Positions 18,133 through 27,784 are shown, numbered from the stretch's first letter. The stretch is DNA of 53,628 nucleotides from Alphaproteobacteria bacterium (GCA_018823745.1 JAHJHR010000014.1:1-53628); one strand, 5' to 3'. Notes: a model not told the origin generated them from the letters alone. Made by a program: numbers and translations.

Positions 18133-19533
18133 ATGGACGGTGTGGCAGCAAATCAGGGCCATCGTTTCGACCCCACGATCCTGCGCGAATACGATATTCG
18201 CGGGATCGTCGGCAAGACATTGCAGCCCGAGGATGCCACCGCCATCGGCCGCAGCTTCGGCACGCTGGTGCGCCGCAAGGGCGGCAAGTCGGTTTCTGTC
18301 GGCTATGACGGGCGGCTCAGCTCCCCGATGCTGGAGGAAGCGCTGGTCGAGGGCCTGCGCGCCAGCGGCGTCGATGTGCACCGCATCGGCATGGGGCCGA
18401 CGCCGATGCTGTATTTCTCCGTCCATCATCTGCACACCGATGGCGGCATCATGCTGACCGGCTCGCATAATCCGCCGGATTACAACGGCTTCAAGATGAT
18501 GATGGGCCATGGCCCGTTCTTCGGCGAGGACATCCAGGCCCTGGGCGCGCTGGCCGCCGCCGGCGATTTCACCACCGGCGAAGGCAATGTCACCAAGCAC
18601 GACATCATTGACGCCTATGGCGACCGGCTGATGCGCGATTTCAGCGCCAAGAAGCAGCTGAAGATCGTCTGGGACAGCGGCAATGGCGCCGGCGGGCCAA
18701 TGGTGAACGAGATCGGCATGCGCCTGCCCTCCAACCATATCCTTCTGAATGTCGAGGTCGACGGCACCTTCCCGAACCACCATCCGGACCCGACCGAGCC
18801 GAAGAACCTCGTGCAGATGATCGCCGCGGTGAAGGAACGCGGGGCCGATCTGGGCATTGCGCTGGATGGCGATGCCGACCGCATCGGTGTGGTCGATGGC
18901 CAGGGGCGTATCCTCTGGGGCGATCAGCTGATGATCATCCTGGCCCGCGCCGTGCTGGCCGAACGGCCGGGCTCGACCATCATCGCCGATGTGAAGGCCA
19001 GCCAGGTGCTCTATGACGAGATCGCCAAGGCTGGCGGCGTGCCGCTGATGTGGCGCACCGGCCATTCCCTGATCAAGACCAAAATGAAGGAAACCGGCTC
19101 CCCGCTGGCCGGCGAGATGAGCGGCCATATCTTCTTCGCCGACCGCTATTATGGCTTCGACGATGCGCTCTATGCCGCCATCCGGCTGATCGAGATCATC
19201 GCCAATGGCGACAAGTCGCTGGCTGAACTGCGCGACACCCTGCCCGAGACGGTGAACACGCCGGAACTGCGCTTCCCCTGCTCCGACGAGCGGAAATTCG
19301 CGGTGATCGACGAGGTGAAGGCCTGGCTGAACGGCAAGCCGGGCATGGAGGTGAACACCGTCGACGGCGTGCGCGTGAAAACCGCCGATGGCTGGTGGCT
19401 GCTGCGCGCCTCCAACACCCAGGACGTGCTGGTCGCTCGCTGCGAATCCAGCGACGAGGCCGGCCTCGCCCGCCTGAAACAGGCCCTCAGCGACGCGCTG
19501 CGCGCCGTTGGCATGGAACCGCCGGCGCTGTAA
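18133..19533 (+). CDS. Phosphomannomutase/phosphoglucomutase
   Basis: Interconverts hexose-6-phosphates and hexose-1-phosphates, feeding GalU with glucose-1-phosphate and possibly giving mannose-1-phosphate. The 466-aa alpha-D-phosphohexomutase has the phosphoserine loop [15 protein letters not shown], the Mg-binding DGDADR, the sugar-specificity loop GEMSGHIFF, and the phosphate-binding RASNTQ near the C-terminus. The length and motifs match the AlgC/PgmG type with dual specificity. It is the last gene of the galU-ugd unit; a REP-like inverted repeat follows it. Confidence 0.93.
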   Translation: MDGVAANQGHRFDPTILREYDIRGIVGKTLQPEDATAIGRSFGTLVRRKGGKSVSVGYDGRLSSPMLEEALVEGLRASGVDVHRIGMGPTPMLYFSVHHLHTDGGIMLTGSHNPPDYNGFKMMMGHGPFFGEDIQALGALAAAGDFTTGEGNVTKHDIIDAYGDRLMRDFSAKKQLKIVWDSGNGAGGPMVNEIGMRLPSNHILLNVEVDGTFPNHHPDPTEPKNLVQMIAAVKERGADLGIALDGDADRIGVVDGQGRILWGDQLMIILARAVLAERPGSTIIADVKASQVLYDEIAKAGGVPLMWRTGHSLIKTKMKETGSPLAGEMSGHIFFADRYYGFDDALYAAIRLIEIIANGDKSLAELRDTLPETVNTPELRFPCSDERKFAVIDEVKAWLNGKPGMEVNTVDGVRVKTADGWWLLRASNTQDVLVARCESSDEAGLARLKQALSDALRAVGMEPPAL

Positions 19534-19558
19534 CCGGGCCCACCCCCTGCTCCCTCGT

Positions 19559-19583
19559 CACCCTCGGGCTTGCCCCGAGGGTG
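19559..19583. repeat. REP-like inverted repeat after the phosphohexomutase gene
   Basis: CACCCTCGGG (19559-19568), a CTTGC loop, and CCCGAGGGTG (19574-19583): a perfect 10-bp stem without a T-tract. It is similar in design to the element at 7581-7611 and may protect the 3' end of the mRNA or slow read-through. Confidence 0.65.
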
Positions 19584-19720
19584 CAGTGGCTGCGCCGTTC
19601 GCTGGATGGCCGGATCTAGTCCGACCATGACGAGACAGGCAGTGACACATGCTTTCCTCAGGATTTTAGCTAACTACGTTTAATTCATTTTAGTGATTAT
19701 AAATAAATGAACGGTATTAT

Positions 19721-19750
19721 CTCCCGATAAGAATGCGACATCATCGGGAG
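19721..19750 (+). promoter_or_regulatory. Hairpin that masks the chemoreceptor ribosome binding site
   Basis: CTCCCGAT (19721-19728) is exactly complementary to ATCGGGAG (19743-19750), with a 14-nt loop. The right arm contains most of the GGGAGG Shine-Dalgarno sequence that lies four bases before the ATG at 19756. Folding would hide the ribosome binding site, so translation could be switched by whatever opens the stem. The region upstream (19665-19720) is AT-rich and probably holds the promoter. Confidence 0.5.
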
Positions 19751-19755
19751 GACAG

Positions 19756-21177
19756 ATGGCGGAAATAGCGAGCGTAACCGAGCCCCTAGGCGACAGCCTG
19801 CCCCATGAGCGCGAGGCCCTGCAGAAAATCGCTGGCATGGTTGGCGATCTGGGCATCGAAATCGCCGATATTTCCGGAAATGTCTCCGATGTCGACACAC
19901 GGATACGCCGGCAGGCCGATATCTTCGGCGAGATTCAGAAGGCGGCCGAGGATATGGCGGCGCGCAATCACGGGGTTTCGACCGCTGCCCGTTCCGTCTT
20001 CGAGGTTTCCGACGCGGCCGCCCGCCAGATTGCCGGGTCGCGCGAGCAGATCGGCGCCTCGGTGCGCGATATCCAGGAACTGGTGAGCGCCGTTGCCGAG
20101 ATCAACGCCCAGGTCTCCACCCTGCGCGAGGCACTGAACAAGGTCGGCAGCGTCGCCCAGGAAATCGCCAGCATCGCCAAGCAGACCAATCTCCTGGCCC
20201 TGAATGCCTCCATCGAGGCGGCGCGGGCCGGCGAGGCCGGGCGCGGCTTCGCCATCGTCGCCGGCGAGGTGAAACAGCTTGCCGCCCAGACAGCGCGGGC
20301 GACGCAGGACATCAATGTTACGCTGGGGCATCTGGCACAGCAATCCGGCGATCTGCTCCAGCGCAGCGATTCCGCTGCCGGCAAGGCCGATGCGGTGCGC
20401 GAGGGCGCCGATGCCATCGACCATGTGATGGGCAGTGTCGGCCAGGCCATCGAAGGGGTCGGCAATGAAACCGCCGCCATCGGCGCCGCCGCCAACGAGA
20501 TCGACGACCGGTGCCGGCAATTCATCGGGCATGTCGAGGCGATGGCCGAAGATGTCGAACGGTCCAGCCAAGACTTGACCCAGGCCCGCGACCGCGTCGG
20601 CAAGCTGGTCACGGTCACAGAAAAATTGATCGGCATCACTGCCGGGGCTGGGGTGGAGACCATCGACACCCCCTATATCACTTTGGCGATGGACGCCGCC
20701 CGCAGGATCGGCCAGGCCTTCGAGGATGGCATCGCGCGGGGCACGATCACCATCGGCGATCTGTTCGATCGTGACTACAAGCCCATACCGGGCAGTGATC
20801 CGCAGCAATTCATGACCCGCTTCACCCTGTTCACCGACAGCGTGCTACCCGCCATACAGGAACCGGTGATGGAATCCGACCCGCGCATCGTGTTCTGCGC
20901 CAGCGTCGACGAGAACGGCTATCTGGCGACCCACAACAAGAAGTTTTCCCATCCGCAGGGCAAGGATGCCGCGTGGAACGCCGCCAACAGCCGCAACAGG
21001 CGCATGTTCAATGATCGGGTGGGGTTGGCCGCCGGGCGCAGCACAGCGCCCTTCCTGTTGCAGACCTACCGGCGCGACATGGGCGGCGGGGCCTTTGCCC
21101 TGATGAAGGATTGCTCCGCCCCGATCATGATTCAGGGCCGGCATTGGGGCGGCGTACGGGTGGCCTACAAGATCTGA
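19756..21177 (+). CDS. Soluble methyl-accepting chemotaxis protein with a C-terminal sensor domain
   Basis: A 473-aa chemoreceptor without membrane segments. Residues 1-290 or so form the signalling coiled coil, including the highly conserved hairpin tip [24 protein letters not shown] followed by [15 protein letters not shown] (split here at the tip), which binds CheA and CheW. The order is inverted compared with classical receptors: the sensory part is C-terminal (about 300-473), with the segment [22 protein letters not shown] found in the small Cache/PAS-like cytoplasmic sensor domain of some alphaproteobacterial receptors. It should sense an intracellular or redox signal. A hairpin overlaps its ribosome binding site. 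Confidence 0.87.
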   Translation: MAEIASVTEPLGDSLPHEREALQKIAGMVGDLGIEIADISGNVSDVDTRIRRQADIFGEIQKAAEDMAARNHGVSTAARSVFEVSDAAARQIAGSREQIGASVRDIQELVSAVAEINAQVSTLREALNKVGSVAQEIASIAKQTNLLALNASIEAARAGEAGRGFAIVAGEVKQLAAQTARATQDINVTLGHLAQQSGDLLQRSDSAAGKADAVREGADAIDHVMGSVGQAIEGVGNETAAIGAAANEIDDRCRQFIGHVEAMAEDVERSSQDLTQARDRVGKLVTVTEKLIGITAGAGVETIDTPYITLAMDAARRIGQAFEDGIARGTITIGDLFDRDYKPIPGSDPQQFMTRFTLFTDSVLPAIQEPVMESDPRIVFCASVDENGYLATHNKKFSHPQGKDAAWNAANSRNRRMFNDRVGLAAGRSTAPFLLQTYRRDMGGGAFALMKDCSAPIMIQGRHWGGVRVAYKI

Positions 21178-21198
21178 GCCACCCTAAAGGCGCCTCGT

Positions 21199-22488
21199 TT
21201 ATCCCCGCGAGGCGATCGAGACGCCGGATTCCGGCGGTACGGGAACGCAGGGCATCTTCTTCGTCTTCAGCACGGTGCAGGCCTGACGGGCCTCCGACTC
21301 ACTGAGACCGACCAGCCGGGCACGGAACAGCGGCTTGCTGTCCGGCTTGGCGCGTTCGATCATGCGCTGGGCGCCACCGAGAACCTTGGGCGCGTAATCC
21401 TGGGCGCTAGCGACGGCCTGGCGGGCCGCAGTTTCCAGACCAAAGGCACCGACCTGCACGCCCCAGAGCGCGGTGTTCGACGGCAGCGGCGCGGTATCGC
21501 CTTCGGCGGTTGCATCCTCTTCGGCCATGACGACGCTGGCGGCAGCATCGGCCACGACGACCTGCGGACGAACCTCCGGCATCGGCTTGCGCGACGGGAT
21601 CGGCGCTGCCTTGGCAACGCGCAGATCCTCGACCTGGGCGAAGCCGACATCGAGAATATCCATCATATGCGCATCGCGAGCCGCGCCCGTGCGGCCGCCC
21701 ATTACGACGCCGATCAGGCGGCGGTCATTGCGCTTGGCGGAGGCGACCAGATTGAAGCCCGACGCCCGGATGAAGCCGGTCTTGATGCCGTCCGTGCCCT
21801 CGTAATTGCCGAGCAGCCGGTTGTGATTGGCATAGGTGCGGCCCTGATGGGTGAAAGAGCGCACCTTGAACATGTCGTAATATTGCGGATAGTCGCGCAT
21901 CAGCCGGATCGCCAGTCGCGACATGTCGCGCGCCGTGGTCATCTGCTGGGTATTGGGCAGGCCAGAGGCATTGCGGAAGGTGGTGTTCGACATGCCGATC
22001 TTGTGCGCCCGGTCGGTCATCATCTGGCCGAACTTGATTTCCGTGCCGCCCTGGGCTTCCGCCAGCACGACGGCGATGTCGTTGGCCGAGCGGGTGATCA
22101 GCGCATAGATGGCGTCGCGCACGGTGATGGTCTTGCCGGCCGGAATGCCCAGCTTGGAGGGCGGCATGCCAGCGGCACGCTGGGAGACCGTCAGCTTCTG
22201 GTCGAGCTTCAGGCGGCCGCGCTCCAGACTGTCGAACGTCATGTAGAGCGTCATCATCTTGGTCAGGGATGCCGGATAGCGGCGGGCATCGGCATGCTTG
22301 TCAAACAGCACGGCCCCGCTCTCGTAATCAATCACGAAGGCGGCGTAGCGCGAATCGCTTTCCATGGACTGCGCCTGCACCACGCCGGGAACGGCAAAGA
22401 CAGCGAAGGCGATCAGGAACATCGCTGCGGTAGAACGAACAGCGGCACCATAGGCACCGCGCGCAGTCTGGCAAATCCTGCTGTCCAT
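21199..22488 (-). CDS. dacA: D-alanyl-D-alanine carboxypeptidase with a SPOR domain
   Basis: A low-molecular-weight penicillin-binding protein that trims the pentapeptide of peptidoglycan in the periplasm. The 429-aa precursor has a signal peptide to about residue 40. The active-site motifs are S74-LT-K77, S134-A-N136 and K236-T-G238. The C-terminal residues from about 345 (WGVQVGAFGLETAARQAV) form a SPOR domain that binds denuded glycan at division sites, the arrangement typical of alphaproteobacterial DacA homologues. It lies on the minus strand, convergent with the chemoreceptor gene. Confidence 0.93.
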   Translation of the reverse strand: MDSRICQTARGAYGAAVRSTAAMFLIAFAVFAVPGVVQAQSMESDSRYAAFVIDYESGAVLFDKHADARRYPASLTKMMTLYMTFDSLERGRLKLDQKLTVSQRAAGMPPSKLGIPAGKTITVRDAIYALITRSANDIAVVLAEAQGGTEIKFGQMMTDRAHKIGMSNTTFRNASGLPNTQQMTTARDMSRLAIRLMRDYPQYYDMFKVRSFTHQGRTYANHNRLLGNYEGTDGIKTGFIRASGFNLVASAKRNDRRLIGVVMGGRTGAARDAHMMDILDVGFAQVEDLRVAKAAPIPSRKPMPEVRPQVVVADAAASVVMAEEDATAEGDTAPLPSNTALWGVQVGAFGLETAARQAVASAQDYAPKVLGGAQRMIERAKPDSKPLFRARLVGLSESEARQACTVLKTKKMPCVPVPPESGVSIASRG

Positions 22489-22641
22489 AGAGATATCCCC
22501 GCTCGCTGCAGCCCCAATTCAGGCACAAATTAGACACTATAAGCCTGAACTTAATACAGCCTTGAGCTTATGTCTACAACCTATTGAATTGAATGCAAAT
22601 CTTGGCATTGGCGATTGCCATACCGGAGTAGCGCGCTTTGC

Positions 22642-23415
22642 CTAGTCCTCACGCACCAGGCTGAAGCGTGGCAGGGCCGGAAGGTCCGCCTTGTCGAGCA
22701 GCAGATCGGTCAGCCACGGCCCGTCCGGCAGATGCGAGGCCAGCTCGGTCAGCTTACTGTTCCACCATTCGCGCTGTTCGCGGACATCATCATATTCATA
22801 GCGCGCGCTGCGCCAGATCTTCTCGCGCTTCAGATAGATGCTGATATCAACCGGGAATCCGACGGTGGACGCGCTGAACCTCGTCGAATCGAAGGACAGA
22901 TAGGCCAGGTTCAGCGCCGTGCGCATCGGCTTGTCGAAGGTCAGGGCACGATCCAGGATCGGCTTGCCATAGCCGGTGGCGCCGATGCTGAAATACGGCG
23001 TGCGCGGCTCCATCTCGATCCAGTTGCCTTCCGGATAGATCATGAACATCGCCGGCTCGCGGTCATGGGACAGCTGGCCGCAGATGATGGCGTGCAGGTT
23101 GAAGGACAGCTGGCCGGTCTCCAGCGCCTCGCGATCCTCCTCCATCACCACGCGCAGGCATTTGGCGTAGCTGGCGACGGCGTCGAGGATGCTGCGATAG
23201 CCCTCATCCTGCTCCTCGCGCATGGCGCGGCGCAGATAGGCGACCGTCTTGTCCCGCAGTGAGCGCAGGCCGGAGGTCATGATGACGAACTGAGCGCCCG
23301 GCTGGCCCAGAATAATCTGCTTTTTCGCCTGGGTGACTTCGGTACCGCTTGTGATACGGCCATCCGACAGGGCGATGAGCCCTTCCTCAATGGCAATGCC
23401 AAGGCAATAGGTCAA
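22642..23415 (-). CDS. Anbu proteasome-like peptidase
   Basis: A 257-aa Ntn-hydrolase of the Anbu (ancestral beta subunit, BPH) family, distantly related to HslV and the proteasome. After removal of the initiator Met the mature N-terminus is Thr (MTYCLGIAIEEGLIALSDGR), the nucleophile, with the conserved Asp and Lys of the proteasome fold following (SDGRITSG and TQAKKQI). The start codon is TTG at 23415; it is the only one that puts Thr at position 2, and GGGG stands eight bases upstream. In many bacteria anbu sits with alpha-E, ATP-grasp and transglutaminase genes; none is present here. Confidence 0.88.
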   Translation of the reverse strand: MTYCLGIAIEEGLIALSDGRITSGTEVTQAKKQIILGQPGAQFVIMTSGLRSLRDKTVAYLRRAMREEQDEGYRSILDAVASYAKCLRVVMEEDREALETGQLSFNLHAIICGQLSHDREPAMFMIYPEGNWIEMEPRTPYFSIGATGYGKPILDRALTFDKPMRTALNLAYLSFDSTRFSASTVGFPVDISIYLKREKIWRSARYEYDDVREQREWWNSKLTELASHLPDGPWLTDLLLDKADLPALPRFSLVRED

Positions 23416-23513
23416 ACCGGCTACCCCAATACGCGGAAACTGTCATGTGCTGGACATAAAGCTACAGCATTATCGCTACAGGTCTGCATGGGAAATGCAG
23501 AAAAATAGATTTT

Positions 23514-23586
23514 TGCTGCACTGCACAAAAAAATCATTGACTCCACATGACGATTTCCTAAATTAAGGACATGTTGCAGTGCAGCA
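23514..23586 (+). promoter_or_regulatory. Phasin promoter flanked by perfect inverted TGC-rich repeats (PhaR-like operator)
   Basis: TGCTGCACTGCA (23514-23525) is repeated as its exact reverse complement TGCAGTGCAGCA (23575-23586). Between them lies a candidate promoter: TTGACT (23537-23542), 16 nt, TAAATT (23559-23564). Just upstream CTGCAT and ATGCAG (23484-23489 and 23495-23500) form a further related pair. PhaR, the repressor of phasin and PHB genes in Paracoccus and Rhodobacter, binds TGC-rich sites of the CTGC-N3/4-GCAG type, so this is a plausible PhaR operator controlling the phasin gene downstream. Confidence 0.6.
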
Positions 23587-23651
23587 TAACGGATGAGCTG
23601 ATCCAGACCAGACGGGTTTCTAGCCTCGCGGGTTTTTGGATCGAGCCGTAC

Positions 23652-23671
23652 GCCCGGGATATATCCCGGGC
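23652..23671. repeat. Perfect 20-bp palindrome in the phasin leader
   Basis: The arms GCCCGGGAT and ATCCCGGGC meet at a central AT, giving a perfect twofold-symmetric sequence between the promoter and the phasin start. It lies 33 bp before the ATG at 23705. In RNA it could form a tight GC-rich stem; in DNA it could be a protein site. Confidence 0.7.
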
Positions 23672-23704
23672 AAAGCACCCAAAATGCGAGATTGGAGAAT
23701 CACG

Positions 23705-24241
23705 ATGAGCGCCACCAAGAAAACCGCCGTCCAGCAGGAAGCCCTGAAGCAGGTCGAGACCATGGTCGCCACCGGCAAGGACACCCTGGAGACCGTTGTG
23801 AAGACCGGCAGCGACGCCGCCACCAAGGGCTATGAGCAGGCCCTCAGCCTGACCAAGGAGCAGGTCGCCAAGCAGAGCGACGCTTTCTTCAAGAGCTATG
23901 ACAGCGTCGCCAATTTCAACAAGCAGAATTTCGACGCCCTGACGGCCAGCACCGCCATTGCCAGCAAGGGTCTTGAGGATATCAGCACGGCGTGGTTCGG
24001 CTTCACCCAGTCGAGCGTCAGCCAGGCGACCGACACGCTGCAGGCGCTGATGAGCTGCAAGACCCTGCGCGATGCAGTCGAGATCCAGAACGGCTTCGCC
24101 AAGAACAGCTTCGACCAGCTGATCGCCGAAAGCGCCAAGCTGTCGGAAATGAGCATGAAGCTGACCAACGAGGCCATCGAGCCGATCAAGGCCCGCGTGA
24201 ACAGCGGCGTCGAGCTGGCGATGAAGCCGCTGGCAGCCTGA
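23705..24241 (+). CDS. Phasin-family protein
   Basis: A 178-aa amphipathic helical protein that coats polyhydroxyalkanoate granules. It has no signal peptide. The N-terminal part is Lys-, Gln- and Ala-rich (SATKKTAVQQEALKQVETMV), and residues 50-150 contain the phasin pattern, including FFKSYDSVANFNKQNFDAL and AVEIQNGFAKNSFDQLIAES. The ATG at 23705 was chosen because GGAG lies seven bases upstream; upstream in-frame codons belong to the leader with its palindrome. PHA synthase genes are not in the window, but the PhaR-like operator supports a role in carbon storage. An intrinsic terminator follows. Confidence 0.9.
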   Translation: MSATKKTAVQQEALKQVETMVATGKDTLETVVKTGSDAATKGYEQALSLTKEQVAKQSDAFFKSYDSVANFNKQNFDALTASTAIASKGLEDISTAWFGFTQSSVSQATDTLQALMSCKTLRDAVEIQNGFAKNSFDQLIAESAKLSEMSMKLTNEAIEPIKARVNSGVELAMKPLAA

Positions 24242-24315
24242 TTTTCTTCCCGGCGCGTCCCCTTCAGGACGCACCCTCCGGACGGCGCGTCTTCCCCCTC
24301 GCGCCGGCCCCGGCC

Positions 24316-24347
24316 AAAAAGGCCCGGCCCCAAGCCGGGCCTTTTTT
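24316..24347 (+). terminator. Intrinsic terminator after the phasin gene
   Basis: GGCCCGGC (24321-24328), loop CCCAA, GCCGGGCC (24334-24341), then six T (24342-24347). The A-run before the stem pairs with the T-run, so it could also act on the opposite strand. Confidence 0.88.
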
Positions 24348-24461
24348 AGCGTTCGTTACGCGGCCCCCTCTCGCAAATTGCCGCGCCCGCATCACATCTA
24401 TGCGTGTAGCCACAGCTGGTTTGAGGGGTGGCGGCGCGCGAAGGCCGGTTTCGATGACCCT

Positions 24462-24490
24462 TTGCGAAGCGCAAGGCAATCCCTATCATC
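24462..24490 (+). promoter_or_regulatory. Candidate promoter of clpS-clpA
   Basis: TTTGCG (24462-24467), a 17-nt spacer, and TATCAT (24485-24490), about 60 bp upstream of the clpS start. Spacing is ideal; the -35 box is only a partial match. Confidence 0.4.
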
Positions 24491-24553
24491 AGATCGAAGA
24501 TGGGCCGCCGCGTCGAAGGACGCTTTCGGAATGGAAGGGGTGAGTGCATCCTG

Positions 24554-24883
24554 ATGAGCGACGATGAGCAAGAGGGCGGCAACGGGTCCGGTGGTACCGG
24601 AGTCGCGCTCAAGACAAAGCCCAAGACCAAGAAGCCCTCGCTGTATAAAGTTCTGATGCTGAATGACGACTACACCCCGATGGAGTTCGTCGTCCATGTC
24701 ATCGAACGCTTCTTTCAGAAGACACGCGAGGAAGCAACGCGCATCATGCTGCATGTGCACCACCGGGGAGTGGGCATCTGCGGGGTCTTTACCTACGAGG
24801 TGGCTGAGACCAAGGTTACCCAAGTGATGGATTACGCCCGGCAACACCAGCATCCGTTGCAATGCACGCTGGAGAAGGATTAG
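24554..24883 (+). CDS. clpS: ATP-dependent Clp protease adaptor ClpS
   Basis: The N-recognin that binds N-degron substrates and hands them to ClpAP. The 109-aa protein has a flexible Lys/Gly-rich N-terminal tail (about residues 1-28). The folded domain includes [22 protein letters not shown], whose Asn-Asp-Asp residues bind the substrate amino group, and [21 protein letters not shown], whose His completes the pocket. The ATG at 24554 gives a normal family length; the ribosome binding site is weak. ClpA follows after six bases, the standard clpSA operon. Confidence 0.96.
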   Translation: MSDDEQEGGNGSGGTGVALKTKPKTKKPSLYKVLMLNDDYTPMEFVVHVIERFFQKTREEATRIMLHVHHRGVGICGVFTYEVAETKVTQVMDYARQHQHPLQCTLEKD

Positions 24884-24889
24884 CCTCCT

Positions 24890-27223
24890 ATGCTATCCCG
24901 CAATCTGGAAAAGACCCTGCACAGGGCGCTCGATTTCGCCAATGAACGGCGTCACGAATACGCAACCCTCGAACATCTGCTTCTCGCGCTTACCGAGGAC
25001 CAGGACGCGCTGGCCGTACTCAAGGCCTGCGGCGTCGAGGTCGACAGGCTGCGCGGCGAGTTGACAGGTTACATCGACACCGAGCTTGCCAATCTGGCGA
25101 CCAAGCGCGAGGAAGACGCGAAGCCGACCGCCGGCTTCCAGCGCGTCGTCCAGCGCGCGGTCATCCATGTGCAATCCTCCGGTCGCGCCGAGGTCACAGG
25201 GGCCAACGTACTGGTCGCCCTGTTCTCCGAGCGCGAGAGCCATGCCGTGTTCTATCTGCAGGAACAGGAGATGAGCCGCTTCGACGCGGTCAACTACATC
25301 TCCCACGGTATCGCCAAGGTGCCGAAACGGGCCGAGAACCGGCCCGTCAGCGGCATTGACGAGGAAAAGGAAGCGCCGGGCGAGAAGCCGGGCGGCAACA
25401 CTGGCACCACCGGCCCGCGCAACAAGGGCGGCGAGGCGCTGGACACCTATTGCGTCAATCTGAACAAGAAGGCGCTGGCCGGCCGCATCGACCCGCTGAT
25501 CGGCCGCGCGGCCGAGGTTGAGCGCACCATCCAGATCCTGTGCCGGCGCACCAAGAACAACCCGCTTTATGTCGGTGATCCCGGCGTCGGCAAGACCGCC
25601 ATCGCCGAGGGCCTGGCGCGCCGCATCGTGCAGGGAGAAGTGCCGGACGTCCTGAAACCGTCGATCATCTTCCAGCTCGATATGGGCGCGCTGCTGGCCG
25701 GCACGCGCTATCGCGGCGATTTCGAGGAGCGGCTGAAGGCCGTCGTGACCGAGCTGGAGGCGCATCCCAACGCCATCCTGTTCATCGACGAGATCCACAC
25801 CGTCATCGGTGCCGGCGCCACGTCAGGCGGGGCGATGGATGCCTCCAACCTGCTGAAGCCGGCGCTGGCCTCGGGTTCGATGCGCTGTATCGGCTCGACC
25901 ACCTACAAGGAATACCGCACCTATTTCGAGAAGGACCGGGCGCTGGTCCGGCGCTTCCAGAAGATCGACGTGAACGAGCCGTCAATCGAGGATGCGGTGA
26001 AGATTCTGATGGGGCTGAAACCCTATTACGAGGAACATCACCATGTCCGCTACACCGCCGATGCGGTGAAGGCGGCGGTCGATCTGTCGGCGCGCTACAT
26101 CTCCGACCGCAAGCTGCCGGACAAGGCCATCGACGTGATCGACGAGGTTGGGGCGGCGCAGATGCTGGTCGCCCCCTCCAAGCGGCGCAAGACCATCGGC
26201 GTGAAGGAGGTCGAGGCCGTCGTCGCCAAGATCGCCCGCATCCCGCCGAAGAGCGTGTCCTCGGATGACCGCACCGTGCTGCGCAATCTGGAGCGCGACC
26301 TGAAGAATGTCGTGTTCGGCCAGGACAAGGCCATCGAGGCGTTGGCAAGTGCGATCAAGCTGTCGCGCGCCGGGCTGCGCGAACCGGAGAAGCCGATTGG
26401 CTCCTACCTGTTCTCCGGCCCGACCGGCGTCGGCAAGACCGAGGTGGCGCGCCAGCTGGCCGCCATCATGGGCATCGAGCTGACCCGCTTCGACATGTCG
26501 GAATATATGGAGCGACACACGGTCAGCCGGCTGATCGGCGCACCACCGGGCTATGTCGGCTTCGACCAGGGCGGGCTGCTGACCGACGCCATCGACCAGC
26601 ACCCGCATCAGGTGCTGCTGCTGGACGAGATCGAGAAGGCACATCCCGACCTCTACAACATCCTGCTGCAGATCATGGATTACGGAAAGCTGACGGACCA
26701 TAACGGCAAGACGGTCGATTTCCGCAACGTCATCCTGATCATGACCACCAATGCAGGGGCCGCCGATATGGAAAAGCCGGCCATCGGCTTCGAGCGGGCG
26801 GCCCGCAGCGGCGAGGATACCGAGGCGATCAACCGCATGTTCACGCCGGAATTCCGCAACCGGCTGGACGCCGTCGTCCCCTTCGCGCATCTGACGCAGG
26901 AGGTGATCGACCGGGTGGTCGACAAGTTCGTGATCCAGATGGAAGTGCAGCTGGCCGACCGTGGCGTGACCATCGAACTGACCGATGCAGCCCGCAAATG
27001 GTTGGGTGAGAAGGGTTATGACCGGGCCTATGGTGCCCGGCCGCTATCCCGGGTCATCCAGACCAACATCAAGCAGCCGCTGGCCGAGGAATTGCTGTTC
27101 GGCAAGCTGGCCAAGGGCGGGATCGTGCTGATCGATGTGCAGGACGGCAAGGTCGTGCTGAGCTACCCGGATGTCCCGCCAGCCCCGCGCCAGCCGGCAC
27201 GGGAGCCTGAACTGGCAAGCTGA
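24890..27223 (+). CDS. clpA: ATP-dependent Clp protease ATP-binding subunit ClpA
   Basis: Hexameric AAA+ unfoldase that partners with ClpP. The 777-aa protein has the N-terminal ClpS-binding repeat domain (residues 1 to about 145, starting [19 protein letters not shown]), D1 with Walker A GDPGVGKT at about 228 and Walker [10 protein letters not shown], and D2 with Walker A GPTGVGKT at about 509 and Walker [13 protein letters not shown]. The tripeptide IGF in [11 protein letters not shown] matches the loop that docks onto ClpP. It follows clpS by six bases. ClpP is encoded elsewhere. Confidence 0.97.
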   Translation: MLSRNLEKTLHRALDFANERRHEYATLEHLLLALTEDQDALAVLKACGVEVDRLRGELTGYIDTELANLATKREEDAKPTAGFQRVVQRAVIHVQSSGRAEVTGANVLVALFSERESHAVFYLQEQEMSRFDAVNYISHGIAKVPKRAENRPVSGIDEEKEAPGEKPGGNTGTTGPRNKGGEALDTYCVNLNKKALAGRIDPLIGRAAEVERTIQILCRRTKNNPLYVGDPGVGKTAIAEGLARRIVQGEVPDVLKPSIIFQLDMGALLAGTRYRGDFEERLKAVVTELEAHPNAILFIDEIHTVIGAGATSGGAMDASNLLKPALASGSMRCIGSTTYKEYRTYFEKDRALVRRFQKIDVNEPSIEDAVKILMGLKPYYEEHHHVRYTADAVKAAVDLSARYISDRKLPDKAIDVIDEVGAAQMLVAPSKRRKTIGVKEVEAVVAKIARIPPKSVSSDDRTVLRNLERDLKNVVFGQDKAIEALASAIKLSRAGLREPEKPIGSYLFSGPTGVGKTEVARQLAAIMGIELTRFDMSEYMERHTVSRLIGAPPGYVGFDQGGLLTDAIDQHPHQVLLLDEIEKAHPDLYNILLQIMDYGKLTDHNGKTVDFRNVILIMTTNAGAADMEKPAIGFERAARSGEDTEAINRMFTPEFRNRLDAVVPFAHLTQEVIDRVVDKFVIQMEVQLADRGVTIELTDAARKWLGEKGYDRAYGARPLSRVIQTNIKQPLAEELLFGKLAKGGIVLIDVQDGKVVLSYPDVPPAPRQPAREPELAS

Positions 27224-27253
27224 TTGCGGCACCGCTTGCCGGCGGCGTGTATC

Positions 27254-27784
27254 TCAGGGTACAGGCCGACCGGCAAGCGGCCCTTCCTGATCCGGCCGCA
27301 GGGCGAAGCAATTCGCTCCCATCAGCATGTTCACCGGCCCATCCCCCTCCGACAGGGGCAGGACAAGGCGCTGGTAGTGCCATTTGCGCCCGGCGCTATC
27401 GACATAGCGATAGGCGCCCGTCACCGGCTGCCGCGTGGTCACGCAAGCCGTGTAATCGGCAACAATCTCGTCATAGGACAGCCGGTCCTTGAGTGTGTCC
27501 AGATATCGCCCCGTCAGGTCATAGCCATAGCGGTCAACCAGGCGCGTGCCGATCAGCCGATAGCGATAGCGCAGATCCCGGTCAGCATCCCGCAGGACAT
27601 CCACCAGAAAGATGAACGGCAGCAGGGTCGGTATGTCCAGCGGGTCGATATCCTGACGCGAGGGCAGCCCCTGCTCTGCGCTTTTGCCGCGCCAATAGGT
27701 CAGGAGCAACGCCAATTCATCGCGCAACGGCTCGTCACCGAGCCCCGCGATGTGACTTTTCTCATATGAATCAGATTGCGTCAT
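27254..27784 (-). CDS. PAS_5-family protein (second paralogue)
   Basis: A 176-aa cytoplasmic single-domain PAS_5 protein. It shares the pattern YWRGKSAEQGLPSRQDIDP, LLPFIFLVDV and YRYRLIGTRLVDRYGYDLTG with the protein at 42025-42543, closer to that copy than to the one at 3675-4238. There is no output domain, signal peptide or membrane segment. It is convergent with clpA and divergent from the GAF histidine kinase, across a 343-bp AT-rich gap. Its role is unknown; a small-molecule sensor is the likely guess from the PAS fold. Confidence 0.82.
   Translation of the reverse strand: MTQSDSYEKSHIAGLGDEPLRDELALLLTYWRGKSAEQGLPSRQDIDPLDIPTLLPFIFLVDVLRDADRDLRYRYRLIGTRLVDRYGYDLTGRYLDTLKDRLSYDEIVADYTACVTTRQPVTGAYRYVDSAGRKWHYQRLVLPLSEGDGPVNMLMGANCFALRPDQEGPLAGRPVP

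Larger units (their letters stand above)
24242..24553. other. Intergenic region between phasin and clpS
   Basis: About 310 bp without a gene. The left part holds the phasin terminator (24316-24347) and the right part a candidate clpSA promoter (24462-24490). Small open frames here have no ribosome binding site or codon bias worth reporting. Confidence 0.6.

Noticed and set aside
23421..23678. An 85-aa minus-strand open frame upstream of anbu
   Set aside because: It covers the phasin promoter and its operators, has no ribosome binding site and no codon bias, and is best explained as chance.
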